Shown in pieces: positions 6,726 through 14,689 of a DNA stretch of 18,430 bases. The stretch covers positions 1 through 18,430 of the forward strand of contig CAZZCU010000036.1 of NCBI GenBank assembly GCA_964652825.1, written 5' to 3'. How positions within the stretch are numbered: position 1 is the first letter of the stretch; every line of letters begins with the position of its first letter. The DNA comes from CAZZCU01 sp964652825 (lineage in GTDB: Bacteria > Bdellovibrionota_B > Oligoflexia > Oligoflexales > CAZZCU01). The notes beneath the pieces were generated by a model. The model was given only the letters and a program-made list of their open reading frames with translations. It ran no database searches and was not told the DNA's origin. The translations under genes and the position numbers were made by a program.

Positions 6726-7984
6726 GACGCCAGCTCCATCGACACGACAAATTGCGTGCCCTGACCGACCTGACTTTTGACGACGATCTGACCCTGCAAT
6801 GCCGAGACCAGATGCTTGACGATGGAGAGCCCAAGCCCCGTGCCCTGCACTTGCCGCGACCGTGCCTTGTCAACGCGATAGAAACGCTCGAATACCCGCT
6901 CGACTTCATTCTCGGGAATACCTAAGCCGGTATCCTCAACACTTAAAATTGATTTGTCGATGTCTTTGCTCAAGCGCACGGCAATGCGACCATACTGGGG
7001 TGTATACTTCACCGCATTATCGATAAGATTATCGAGAATCTGTGTCATCGCCTCACGATCACCCATGACCATGACCGGTTCCAAAGGAATCTCCACGGTC
7101 GAGGTCAAGCCCTTGCGAGTGATGTTCAATTCATGTCGCGACAAGACGGAACGCACAATCGGCAACCAGTCAACTGGCGCCAGGGCCACATGACCCTCGT
7201 GAGCTTCGATGCGTGCTAGACTCAATAAATCCTGAACCAGAGCCGTCAAACGAATGACGTTATCATCGATCTTCTGCAAAAACCGTCGGTTGTATTCCTG
7301 ATCCTCCATGGCGCCACTTAATAGTGTTTCCACGTAACCTTTGATCGAGGTCAAAGGCGTCTTTAGCTCATGCGAGACATTGGCAACGAAATCACTGCGC
7401 ACGCGTTCCAGTCGGCGCAACTCCGTCACGTCATGCATCACCACCATCACACCGGTGGTGGCTTCGCCGGCGAATGCTGTTGCATGCACCTCGAACGTCA
7501 CGGCATGTTCGCCTTGCCGGTTGACGATTTCCTGTTTAATCGGCGTACGTGATTGCCGCGCTTTCTGTACGATCTCTCCCAGCTTGTCAAAGCCGTCGAT
7601 CTTTGCCAACGCGACGTCCAGGGTTGGTTTAGTGACCTGAAAAAATTTAGTGGCGGCACTGTTGCAAAACAAAATCTGATCGTGATCATTCACGGCGATG
7701 ATGCCTTCGGCCATCGCCGCCATCATCGCCCGAAACTGCGCCGGATCCTGTGACGTCGGTACGCGGATACGCCGCAACTGCGTGTAGCCGACGTAGACCG
7801 CACCTAACAAAGTCAGCCCGATCGCAGCCGCGCTATAAACTAAAACAATATTGGAAAATCGCCATTGATTGGTTGCCAGCAACCAGGCAAACGCCAACAA
7901 CAAAGCGCCGGCAAGAGCCGGCAGAAAAAACAGCAGAGTCAGGCGACTGACCAGCCGGGGATACGTCGTCTTTAATCCTTGCAC
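6722..7984 (-). CDS. phoR: phosphate regulon sensor histidine kinase PhoR
   Basis: PhoR (420 aa) is the inner-membrane kinase and phosphatase of PhoB. It carries two membrane segments (about 15-37 and 45-67) with almost no periplasmic loop, a PAS domain (about 80-190), the H-box FVANVSHELKTP with the phosphorylated His205, the N-box DNLIDNAVKYT (318-328), G1 DTGLGIP (351-357), the F-box FERFYRVDKARS and G2 GTGLGLS (381-387). The short periplasmic part is typical of PhoR, which senses phosphate through the Pst system and PhoU, not by direct ligand binding. The start is GTG at 7984, and the first 13 bp overlap the end of phoB, which indicates translational coupling. No pst or phoU genes are in the window. 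Confidence 0.93.
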   Translation of the reverse strand: MQGLKTTYPRLVSRLTLLFFLPALAGALLLAFAWLLATNQWRFSNIVLVYSAAAIGLTLLGAVYVGYTQLRRIRVPTSQDPAQFRAMMAAMAEGIIAVNDHDQILFCNSAATKFFQVTKPTLDVALAKIDGFDKLGEIVQKARQSRTPIKQEIVNRQGEHAVTFEVHATAFAGEATTGVMVVMHDVTELRRLERVRSDFVANVSHELKTPLTSIKGYVETLLSGAMEDQEYNRRFLQKIDDNVIRLTALVQDLLSLARIEAHEGHVALAPVDWLPIVRSVLSRHELNITRKGLTSTVEIPLEPVMVMGDREAMTQILDNLIDNAVKYTPQYGRIAVRLSKDIDKSILSVEDTGLGIPENEVERVFERFYRVDKARSRQVQGTGLGLSIVKHLVSALQGQIVVKSQVGQGTQFVVSMELAS

Positions 7985-8670
7985 TTATAACCTACCCCAC
8001 GCACGGTGGCGATAAGATCGACGTCCTCACCCAGCTTCTTGCGAATCGCGCGAATATGAACATCAACATTACGATCAATGACCACTGCTTCACCGCCGGT
8101 AATACGATCGAGGAGTTGATCGCGAGAGAAGACGCGGCCCGGACTCGACGCCAGCATTTCCAACAAACGATACTCGGCGAGGGTCAATGCCAGTTGATCA
8201 CCACGGAATCTGACCTCATGCCGTGTCTGATCAATCGATAAATCACCGAGATGAATAACGTTGCCTTTGGTGTTGCCGCCGCGACGTTCCAGACGACGCT
8301 CGATCGCGCGCACCCGCGCCACTAACTCACGCGGGCTGAACGGCTTGGTCAGATAATCATCAGCGCCTAGCTCCAAGCCGACGACGATGTCACTTTCCTC
8401 ACTTTTAGCAGTAAGCATGATAATGGGAATATCGGCTGTCTGTGCCTGTGCTTTCAGTCGCCTGCATACCGCCAGACCATCAATGCCCGGCAGCATCAAA
8501 TCGAGAATAATCAGCGTTGGTTGCTGACGCGTGGCCATCGCCATGCCGGTCTCGCCATCGGTGGCGGTAAATACGCGGTAACCATCTTTGCTTAAATTAT
8601 ATTGCAGTAATTCGAGAATATCGGGATCATCTTCAATAACCAAGATATGCTTGTTATGGCCTGACACCAT
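7972..8670 (-). CDS. phoB: phosphate regulon response regulator PhoB
   Basis: PhoB (232 aa) activates phosphate-starvation genes after phosphorylation by PhoR. The receiver domain (about 7-120) has the acidic pair Glu13/Asp14/Asp15, the phosphorylation site Asp57 in LILDLMLPG, Thr87 and Lys109. The C-terminal winged-helix domain (about 135-230) has the OmpR/PhoB signature, with VIDRNVDVHIRAIRKKLG as the recognition region and GVGYKC at the end. GGGAGGAT before the ATG supports the start. It is the first gene of a phoB-phoR operon. I saw no good Pho box (CTGTCAT repeats) in the 169 bp upstream. Confidence 0.94.
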   Translation of the reverse strand: MVSGHNKHILVIEDDPDILELLQYNLSKDGYRVFTATDGETGMAMATRQQPTLIILDLMLPGIDGLAVCRRLKAQAQTADIPIIMLTAKSEESDIVVGLELGADDYLTKPFSPRELVARVRAIERRLERRGGNTKGNVIHLGDLSIDQTRHEVRFRGDQLALTLAEYRLLEMLASSPGRVFSRDQLLDRITGGEAVVIDRNVDVHIRAIRKKLGEDVDLIATVRGVGYKCKD

Positions 8671-8723
8671 ACTTATCCTCCCGTAACGAGCTGCCTGTTG
8701 GGCATTCTATTAGCATAGATAAG

Positions 8724-8749
8724 AAAAAACAGCGGAAAAAATGCTCCGC
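8724..8749 (-). terminator. weak terminator-like hairpin in the phoB leader
   Basis: On the minus strand, GCGGA, an 8-nt loop and TCCGC are followed by TGTTTTTTC, the form of a small intrinsic terminator, about 55-80 bp before the phoB start. The stem has only 5 pairs, so termination would be inefficient. It may be an attenuator, or an end signal only if transcripts arrive from the right, but the neighbouring gene there points the other way. Confidence 0.25.
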
Positions 8750-8839
8750 GATAGTCTTTATCGGGTCTTTACGCGATCTTAAAACTGTCCCGCCCGGTCA
8801 GAGAATGCTAATAACACCTAGGTTTATCAACGTCAGAGG

Positions 8840-9679
8840 ATGCCGGATTTGACCAAACGACGACAACGCCCACCACGCCCGTATGCGCAATTGATGGATA
8901 GTCTGCGCAAAGCCTGGCGTATCCAAACTGTCGGTGGGGGCGAGGCTATCTGGCAGGTAGGTGCCGCGGAATTGCCAGCGTTGCCGGCCGATAACATTCG
9001 GATAACCGTCTGGAATCTCTGCAAAGGTGTCGGTGGTGTTCTCTTTGAACATGATTATCGCCGCCTGTGCTACTACTCCGATCTGGTGCTGACCCAGGAA
9101 GCCCTGATGTCGGAACGCAGTCTCGCCACATTTACCGCCCCCGGCTTTCACCTGTGTCACGCAGCCTCGTACCAGCGTCGCGATGGCTTACGTGACGGCG
9201 TCATGACCGCGACACGTGCCAAGATTGCTGCACCGCCGCTGCGCGTGCTTTGCAAATATCCCGAGCCGATTTTCAAGACCCCCAAAGCCGCGCTGATCTC
9301 CATGCATCCATTGCAAGGCCATCGCCAACAATTGATGGTCGTAAATCTGCATGCGACGCTCGTTCGTTTAAAAGCCATCGCCCTCGAAGAACTACAACAT
9401 CTTCTCTATCATCTCCCCGAGCACGATGGACCGATGATTCTCGCGGGTGATTTTAATACCTTCACCCCAGGATATCTGCGCGCGGTCGAGCAGACTCTAG
9501 CCGGTCACGGGCTGGCGATGGTGCGTTTTGGCAATGATCGCCGGCCGACTTTCGGCAATCTGGATCAGATTTTTGTCCGCGGCCTCAAAATCGACAAGGC
9601 ATGGATCGATATCAACACCAACAGCTCCGATCACTTTCCGCTCATGGTACATCTAAGGACCGATAACCATGTCCTTTAG
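8840..9679 (+). CDS. endonuclease/exonuclease/phosphatase (EEP) family protein, YbhP-like
   Basis: The product (279 aa) has the metal-dependent phosphodiesterase motifs of the EEP fold in order: WNLCKG with Asn59, TQEAL with Glu87, VNLHATL with Asn169 and His171, AGDFNT with Asp204 and Asn206, LDQIF with Asp242, and SSDHFP with the Asp264-His265 pair. No signal peptide is seen. It overlaps the following cardiolipin synthase gene by 11 bp; E. coli has the same pairing (ybhP beside clsB), so a role in membrane phospholipid metabolism is reasonable but unproven. The start is uncertain: AGAGGA abuts the ATG at 8840 with no spacing, but lies 8 bp before an in-frame TTG at 8849, which may be the true start. 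Nuclease activity is an alternative. Confidence 0.8.
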   Translation: MPDLTKRRQRPPRPYAQLMDSLRKAWRIQTVGGGEAIWQVGAAELPALPADNIRITVWNLCKGVGGVLFEHDYRRLCYYSDLVLTQEALMSERSLATFTAPGFHLCHAASYQRRDGLRDGVMTATRAKIAAPPLRVLCKYPEPIFKTPKAALISMHPLQGHRQQLMVVNLHATLVRLKAIALEELQHLLYHLPEHDGPMILAGDFNTFTPGYLRAVEQTLAGHGLAMVRFGNDRRPTFGNLDQIFVRGLKIDKAWIDINTNSSDHFPLMVHLRTDNHVL

Positions 9680-11162
9680 TGAAATGATTCGCGAGCTAAC
9701 CTGGCCGTTTTTTCTGATACTTTATGGCTTTGTCGCTCTCAACTGCGTTTATATCCTCAAGTTGCGGCAAAGCCCGTCGACAACGCTCGCATGGATTCTG
9801 CTGCACGTCGTCCTGCCGTTTATCGCCGTACCGCTGTTTTATCTGCTTGGTGAAAACCGCATCCGCCGGTTTAGCAAACGCAAAATGAAACGCTCGCTGG
9901 AATTCGCCGGCTACGTCAAGGCACTATCGGCAACGGCTCGCGATGCCCAAATGCGCCGCGCCGCTGATAGCAACGCCAGTCATCTCCAGTCTTTTCACGA
10001 GTTATTTCGCAAATTCGGCGATGTTTTTCAACCGTATGAGAATCACGTCGAGCTTTTGATCGACGGCGAGACCACGTTTACGGCGATCTTCGCTGCCATC
10101 GCCAACGCCCGCAGCTATATTCTCGTCCAGTACTATATCCTGCGCTCCGATCGCCTGGGCATTCGTCTGCAAGAGTTGTTAATCGAGAAGGCCAAGGCCG
10201 GCATCCCGGTGTTTTTACTCTATGACGATATGGGTTCGTTCTGGTTGTCGCGCGATTACGTGCGCAAGATGCGACGTGCTGGCATCAATGTCGCGCGTTT
10301 TCTGCCGATTGCGAATCTGAATCGGTTTTTCCAGATTAATTTTCGCAACCATCGCAAGCTCGTCGCTGTCGACGGTATCTGTGCGTTTACCGGCGGCCTA
10401 AACGTCGGCGATGAATATTACGGCAAAGGCTCACCCGAGATGTATTGGCGGGACACACACCTGAAAATCATCGGTCCAGCCGCCCGCCAACTGGAAGAAG
10501 TGTTTATTGATGATTGGTTTTTCGCCGCCAACAAAAAAATTCGCCTGAAGATTTCCGAATCAGTAGCCAAAAGTCCGATCGTGAATGACACCATCAATCA
10601 AAAACAAGGACATATCGCTTACACGCAGGTGATTCCCACCGGACCAACGGATCGCGAACAACTGGCATTGTTGATGTTCATGCACGCCATTACCAGCGCG
10701 CAACACCGGATTTGGATTGCCACGCCTTACTTCGTGCCCGATCAGACGCTACTGAAAGCATTGGTACTGGCGCGCTGGCGCGGACTCGATGTACGTGTTC
10801 TTATCCCAGAGAAAAGCGATACGCGGCTGGTGCAATGGGTTGGCTTATCGTTTGCCGAAGAGATCTGTCGGCGTGGAATCAGTGTCTCAACTTATCGCAA
10901 AGGTTTCATGCATTCCAAGGTTTGCCTGGTGGATGATTCGTTGGCGATCGTGGGTACCTGCAATTTTGATAATCGGGCTTTATTCCTAAACTTTGAGACG
11001 AGCCTGGTGGTTCACAACGAAAGTTTCGCGCGCGAAATCGAAGCTATGTTCCTGCGCGACTTTGCCGACTCTCGGCCACTGCGATTACAAGAGGACACAG
11101 GTTTCTTCAATCCGCATCGCTTCGTGACCGACGCGGCGCGTTTACTGGCCCCCCTCCTCTAG
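9669..11162 (+). CDS. cls: cardiolipin synthase-type phospholipase D family protein
   Basis: The product (497 aa) is a membrane enzyme of the phospholipase D superfamily that most likely makes cardiolipin by joining phosphatidyl groups of phospholipids. Two membrane segments (about 10-30 and 39-60) form the PLDc_N region, as in ClsA. Two HKD motifs follow: FRNHRKLVAVD (His228, Lys230, Asp235) followed by GGLNVGDEY, and FMHSKVCLVD (His415, Lys417, Asp422) followed by GTCNFDNRALFLNFE. The length fits ClsA (486 aa) better than ClsB, although the gene pair with an EEP protein recalls clsB. AAGGA lies 9 bp before the ATG, and the start overlaps the EEP gene. Its last 21 bp overlap the convergent Usp gene. 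Confidence 0.88.
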   Translation: MSFSEMIRELTWPFFLILYGFVALNCVYILKLRQSPSTTLAWILLHVVLPFIAVPLFYLLGENRIRRFSKRKMKRSLEFAGYVKALSATARDAQMRRAADSNASHLQSFHELFRKFGDVFQPYENHVELLIDGETTFTAIFAAIANARSYILVQYYILRSDRLGIRLQELLIEKAKAGIPVFLLYDDMGSFWLSRDYVRKMRRAGINVARFLPIANLNRFFQINFRNHRKLVAVDGICAFTGGLNVGDEYYGKGSPEMYWRDTHLKIIGPAARQLEEVFIDDWFFAANKKIRLKISESVAKSPIVNDTINQKQGHIAYTQVIPTGPTDREQLALLMFMHAITSAQHRIWIATPYFVPDQTLLKALVLARWRGLDVRVLIPEKSDTRLVQWVGLSFAEEICRRGISVSTYRKGFMHSKVCLVDDSLAIVGTCNFDNRALFLNFETSLVVHNESFAREIEAMFLRDFADSRPLRLQEDTGFFNPHRFVTDAARLLAPLL

Positions 11163-12137
11163 GGGTAAAACCATCACTGCCTGCTGGCGGCTCAACATGG
11201 CGTGAAAAGGCACACGTCCGATCAGAAACGGTCGGCGATGAAAAGTCTGATGCCGGCCAAAGATCAACACATCAGCACCCAAACGCTCGGCCTCGGCATT
11301 AACCTCCTCGATCGGATGACCGTTTGCGATCTTCACCTGATAAGTGCCGCCGGCGCGATCAAAGGCAAGACGATTTTGCGGCACGCGTTCGGCCAAGCCC
11401 TTCTTTATCGCCTCCAGCAAGGTGCCAGCGACATCGCGGGCAATCATGCCGGGGTCACCACTGTCACGCTGCGCGGCAACAGCTTTTCTCATCGTGTCCT
11501 CGACGTGATCCGCGCCCATGGCGTTCACATGAAAATGCAGGAGACGGGGGCTGTCCAACTCCGCGGCAAACGCAAAGGCTGTCGCCACGATACGCCGTGC
11601 CTCGGTGGATAAATCATCGGCCACCAGCAACTTCAACTCCGGCCGCTCAAAATTCAACTCCACATCACGTGGAACGACCAGAACCGGAATTGGCGCATGC
11701 GCTAGTAACGACAAGGCAGTCGAGAAACCGCGTGGGATAAAACGCTGATACTCGCCCGCTGACCCGGTGATGAGCATGGCTGCTTCGCTAACCGCGGCGT
11801 CCTCCAGGATCGCATCAGCAACAATCCCGCGAAGCACCGCGTAATTACAACTGATATCCTTACCGTAGCGTTCAACCAGTCGTGTCAACTTGTCTTCGGC
11901 CATCTTTATCTGCTCGGTCTCGACATTCTGAACAATATCCATCATCGGTATGCCACCGGCGACCGCTGTCGACCAATAACCTCCGACCCAGGGCTCAACG
12001 ACATGCACCAGACGCAAACTCATCCCTGATCGACGGGCCAGACTACTGGCCGACCGCAGCAAGGCGTCAGTATGTTCATCCAAGCCAACCGCCACGATAA
12101 TGTGCGCGGCGGTGCCGCGAAAATGCCGTGCCAACAT
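11142..12137 (-). CDS. tandem-domain universal stress protein (UspE-like)
   Basis: The product (331 aa) has two Usp folds, at about 10-157 and 165-328, the first starting HIIVAVGLDEHTDALL and ending PIPVLVVPRD, the second ending QQAVMVLPLE. The tandem form resembles UspE, a cytoplasmic protein linked to stress survival and adhesion or motility. The nucleotide-binding loop G-2x-G-9x-G(S/T) is only partly kept in domain 1 (GSAGEYQRFIPRGFST, 125-140) and absent in domain 2, where GRHQTFHRRPF stands, so ATP binding is doubtful. A near-ideal ribosome binding site AAAGGAGGTG precedes the ATG. The 3' end overlaps the convergent cls by 21 bp. Confidence 0.87.
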   Translation of the reverse strand: MLARHFRGTAAHIIVAVGLDEHTDALLRSASSLARRSGMSLRLVHVVEPWVGGYWSTAVAGGIPMMDIVQNVETEQIKMAEDKLTRLVERYGKDISCNYAVLRGIVADAILEDAAVSEAAMLITGSAGEYQRFIPRGFSTALSLLAHAPIPVLVVPRDVELNFERPELKLLVADDLSTEARRIVATAFAFAAELDSPRLLHFHVNAMGADHVEDTMRKAVAAQRDSGDPGMIARDVAGTLLEAIKKGLAERVPQNRLAFDRAGGTYQVKIANGHPIEEVNAEAERLGADVLIFGRHQTFHRRPFLIGRVPFHAMLSRQQAVMVLPLEEGGQ

Positions 12138-12307
12138 GAGTCACCTCCTTTGTTGTGTGATGAGGACTTTCCAGCCTCTCTCCGATCAAACCGGCAATGG
12201 ATCAAACAGCAATAGACCCAACATCAATAATAAGGGAGCAAGTTTTGTACCAGCCAGGTGTTCTCATGAGAGAAATCCGTCACGCGACCTGCGTCGATTT
12301 GTACAAA

Positions 12308-12372
12308 CTAAATTTATTTTTTATCGGATCTTTAAATTTTGCCATTTTAGCTATAAAATAACATAAATTTAG
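12308..12372. repeat. inverted repeat flanking the metallopeptidase promoter
   Basis: A perfect 10-bp inverted repeat (CTAAATTTAT at 12308-12317, ATAAATTTAG at 12363-12372) surrounds the candidate promoter. One arm lies just upstream of the -35 and the other at the predicted start point. The centres are 55 bp apart, about five helical turns. This could be a pair of repressor sites, but A+T-rich DNA easily gives such matches. Confidence 0.3.
12331..12359 (+). promoter_or_regulatory. candidate sigma-70 promoter of the metallopeptidase gene
   Basis: TTTAAA (12331-12336) and TAAAAT (12354-12359) are 17 bp apart and match the consensus hexamers in 4 of 6 and 5 of 6 positions. The predicted start near 12366 gives a leader of about 53 nt before the ATG at 12419. 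The region is locally A+T-rich between two G+C-richer genes, as expected of a promoter. Confidence 0.4.
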
Positions 12373-12418
12373 CGCTCAGCATTTTTGCAGCACACACGAC
12401 ATTCCAGGGAGGTGGAAT

Positions 12419-14101
12419 ATGACGTTCTCATCGCGTCTCGCTCTGGCAGGATGCTTATTGTTGTCCGGAACAGCAATGGCCTTTGCGCCGCATCAGCATG
12501 ATCATAGCGGTCAACAGCATTTTACGGGACAAAAGTTTTTTGTGGGGCAAAAGGTTGTTCGTGCTGAATCCAAATCAAGCACATCAGCCATCACCGGCCC
12601 CAACCTGGCGGGCCGGATTTTAGACGATGATGCGACGCTTGATGACTACCTCACCGTCATTCATGACTACATCAATGCTCACGACGAACTTGGTTTTACG
12701 GTCGATGACCTTGTGCTCAACAGCAAAGCCGTACTTATGGACGACGATGTCCAGTTTTTCAAGTTCCATGTTTATCGCGACCGAGTCCTGGTACTGGATG
12801 CCAACGTTGATTTTCGTTTCAAAAGAGGTTCGCTCATTGAAATCATCAACCAAAGCTTTAGCGAAGCCGTGAGCGATACGCGCCCGACGGCGGCGAACAT
12901 GTTCGCTGCGACACGCGCCCAGCTTGGCACAAGTGCTCTGCACGCTGCCGGCAAAGTTTATCGCGTTGTTGAGACTGCCAGCGGCTATCAACTGGTCCGC
13001 GTGCAGCGCTACGAATTCGAGCATGCAGCAACGCCATACACCTCGCAGGTAGAAGAAGCAACGGCCGCGATTTTTGAAGCCCATCCGATTGCCCACTATC
13101 TGAATGGTATCGCTACCGCCGAAGTTCACGCACGCACCTGGCAGGAGCCGTTAGCGACAACGCCCATGGCGGCGCTAACCTTGGTGGACACGGCTTCGCG
13201 TACAAATATTTTCACCGCTGGTGATGGCACTTTCACCACCGATAACAGCAAAAAATTCGGTCTCAATGGCTTCACCGGCAAACAAATTCGCGTCACGGTA
13301 GCCAAAGGCTCGCCGCTTAAAGTCACCGGCGATCTACAAGATGAGCGCTGGGTGGTGGCCGCTAGGAAAAACAGCAATGCGGAAGCACATGCTGACGACG
13401 AGATCGCACAAGCCATGGTTTACCATCATGGCAACGCCATCGTTGACTATGCGCGGCGGTTTATTCATACACGTTGGTTTGACACGCCCCTATTGGCGAA
13501 CGTTAATTTATCATCGACCTGCAACGCTTATTGGAATGGCAGGTCCATCAACTTCTTCTCGGCGGGCCGTAACGGCAACACACAATGTGCCAACACTGGA
13601 CTGGTTGCGGACGTGGTCTATCACGAATGGGGTCATGGCCTGGATCATAATACCGGCGGTATCCAAGACCGCGCCTATTCAGAAGGCTTTGGCGATATCG
13701 TTTCATTACTGATGACCCGCTCCAACCTTGTCGGCCCCGGCTTTAAAGTTGATGGTGGATTTGTGCGGGATCTGGAGCCGGATAAAATCTATCCGCGCGA
13801 TAAAGGCGAAGAGCACGCTGAGGGTTTGATCATTGGCAGTACGTTCTATGATCTCTACCTCGCTCTGCAAGAACAGTTTGGCGATGACGATGCAGCAATA
13901 ACCAAGCTCTCGGAGTATGCGTTCAAGTCGATCTTCACCGCCAGCAAGTATACGGATGTTTATCGTGCTTTATTGATCATCGACGATGATGATAGTGATC
14001 CGAGCAATGGCACGCCTAACTTTTGCGTGCTAAACAGCGTTTTCACCGCGCACGGACTGGCAACTGCGGCACCGGAATGCGAAAAGGAAGAAGTTCATTG
14101 A
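12419..14101 (+). CDS. secreted zinc metallopeptidase with HEXXH motif (M36/fungalysin-like)
   Basis: The product (560 aa) has a signal peptide (about 1-21, cut after AMA), a His-rich segment, a long N-terminal region that looks like an FTP-type propeptide (about 60-240), and a C-terminal catalytic domain. HEWGH (402-406) gives two zinc-binding histidines and the catalytic Glu403; SEGFGDIVSLL supplies the likely third ligand, Glu422, 16 residues after the second histidine, as in gluzincins such as M4 and M36. The end carries SNGTPNFCVLNSVFTAHG. It should act outside the cytoplasm after removal of its pro-region. GGGAGGTGG before the ATG supports the start. It has its own promoter region and ends at a hairpin facing the PilZ gene. 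The exact peptidase family is uncertain; the metallopeptidase call is firm. Confidence 0.82.
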   Translation: MTFSSRLALAGCLLLSGTAMAFAPHQHDHSGQQHFTGQKFFVGQKVVRAESKSSTSAITGPNLAGRILDDDATLDDYLTVIHDYINAHDELGFTVDDLVLNSKAVLMDDDVQFFKFHVYRDRVLVLDANVDFRFKRGSLIEIINQSFSEAVSDTRPTAANMFAATRAQLGTSALHAAGKVYRVVETASGYQLVRVQRYEFEHAATPYTSQVEEATAAIFEAHPIAHYLNGIATAEVHARTWQEPLATTPMAALTLVDTASRTNIFTAGDGTFTTDNSKKFGLNGFTGKQIRVTVAKGSPLKVTGDLQDERWVVAARKNSNAEAHADDEIAQAMVYHHGNAIVDYARRFIHTRWFDTPLLANVNLSSTCNAYWNGRSINFFSAGRNGNTQCANTGLVADVVYHEWGHGLDHNTGGIQDRAYSEGFGDIVSLLMTRSNLVGPGFKVDGGFVRDLEPDKIYPRDKGEEHAEGLIIGSTFYDLYLALQEQFGDDDAAITKLSEYAFKSIFTASKYTDVYRALLIIDDDDSDPSNGTPNFCVLNSVFTAHGLATAAPECEKEEVH

Positions 14102-14121
14102 GTTTGTAAAGATATACGCGA

Positions 14122-14152
14122 TGACCTCACCGTTTTGTGAGCGGTGGGGTCA
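14122..14152 (+). terminator. hairpin between convergent metallopeptidase and PilZ genes
   Basis: Two 11-nt arms (TGACCTCACCG and CGGTGGGGTCA) pair around a 9-nt loop with one G-U pair on the plus-strand RNA. It begins 20 bp after the metallopeptidase stop and ends 1 bp before the PilZ stop. No T tract follows, so it may be a weak terminator or an mRNA 3' end stabiliser. Confidence 0.45.
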
Positions 14153-14153
14153 C

Positions 14154-14567
14154 TCAGGCAGCCGTTGCCGCTGGCAAATCGTCCTCGACAACGTTGGCTT
14201 TCTTGGAAATTTCGCCGATACAGTTTTCCCAGGCGAGTAAATCATTGTTATCGATTTGAACAATATGCACCCCAAAGTAAATACGATTGTTACGCTGATC
14301 AATCCTGCGAACGACCTTCCCTAAACAACTGAGTGGTTCCTTCAACCAAAAGGAATTTGGATCAATAGTCATTTCGATAATGGTGTTCTCGATAAAGGGA
14401 ACATGACGCTGATGATCCCAATGCAGCAACAAACCGGTGCGCGAAACATTATTTAATTCGAGTTTATATGTGATAGCCGTACCGATCGTTTTCGAGGTGA
14501 CTTTCAAGGCGCCGGCGACATCGTAACGGGTAGCTCGCACTCGCGTATCGTGCTTACGTGCATTCAT
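14154..14567 (-). CDS. PilZ domain protein
   Basis: The product (137 aa) looks like a single cytoplasmic PilZ domain, the fold that binds cyclic di-GMP. The second ligand motif is intact: NVSRTG (40-45) fits (D/N)xSxxG. The first motif, usually RxxxR, is not exact: the basic segment TRVRATRYDV (8-17) has arginines at 9, 11 and 14, so ligand binding is likely but not certain. GGAGGAAT before the ATG supports the start. It follows the LOG-family gene on the same strand after a 122-bp gap that contains a possible sigma-28-like promoter. No partner domain shows what output it controls; motility, polysaccharide or secretion are all possible. Confidence 0.75.
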   Translation of the reverse strand: MNARKHDTRVRATRYDVAGALKVTSKTIGTAITYKLELNNVSRTGLLLHWDHQRHVPFIENTIIEMTIDPNSFWLKEPLSCLGKVVRRIDQRNNRIYFGVHIVQIDNNDLLAWENCIGEISKKANVVEDDLPAATAA

Positions 14568-14630
14568 GGGAATTCCTCCAAAGCCTTTGGGGACCGGCGC
14601 AAATCACGCAAGTGCCTAAACGCAAAAGAA

Positions 14631-14658
14631 GATTCGGTATAGTTTTATGGGAACTTTA
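14631..14658 (-). promoter_or_regulatory. sigma-28-like promoter upstream of the PilZ gene
   Basis: On the minus strand TAAAGTTC (14651-14658) matches the sigma-28 -35 TAAAGTTT in 7 of 8 positions. Twelve bp later comes ACCGAATC (14631-14638), sharing the CCGA core of GCCGATAA. The usual spacer is 11 bp. The predicted leader is about 55 nt. This is a weak call. Confidence 0.25.
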
Positions 14659-14689
14659 GAGATTTATGGCGTTTGTACCAAAGCCCTAG

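Noticed and set aside
12100..12366. Open frame of 88 codons on the plus strand before the metallopeptidase gene
   Set aside because: It begins antisense to the Usp gene start, has no ribosome binding site, and runs through the promoter region with no protein-like pattern.
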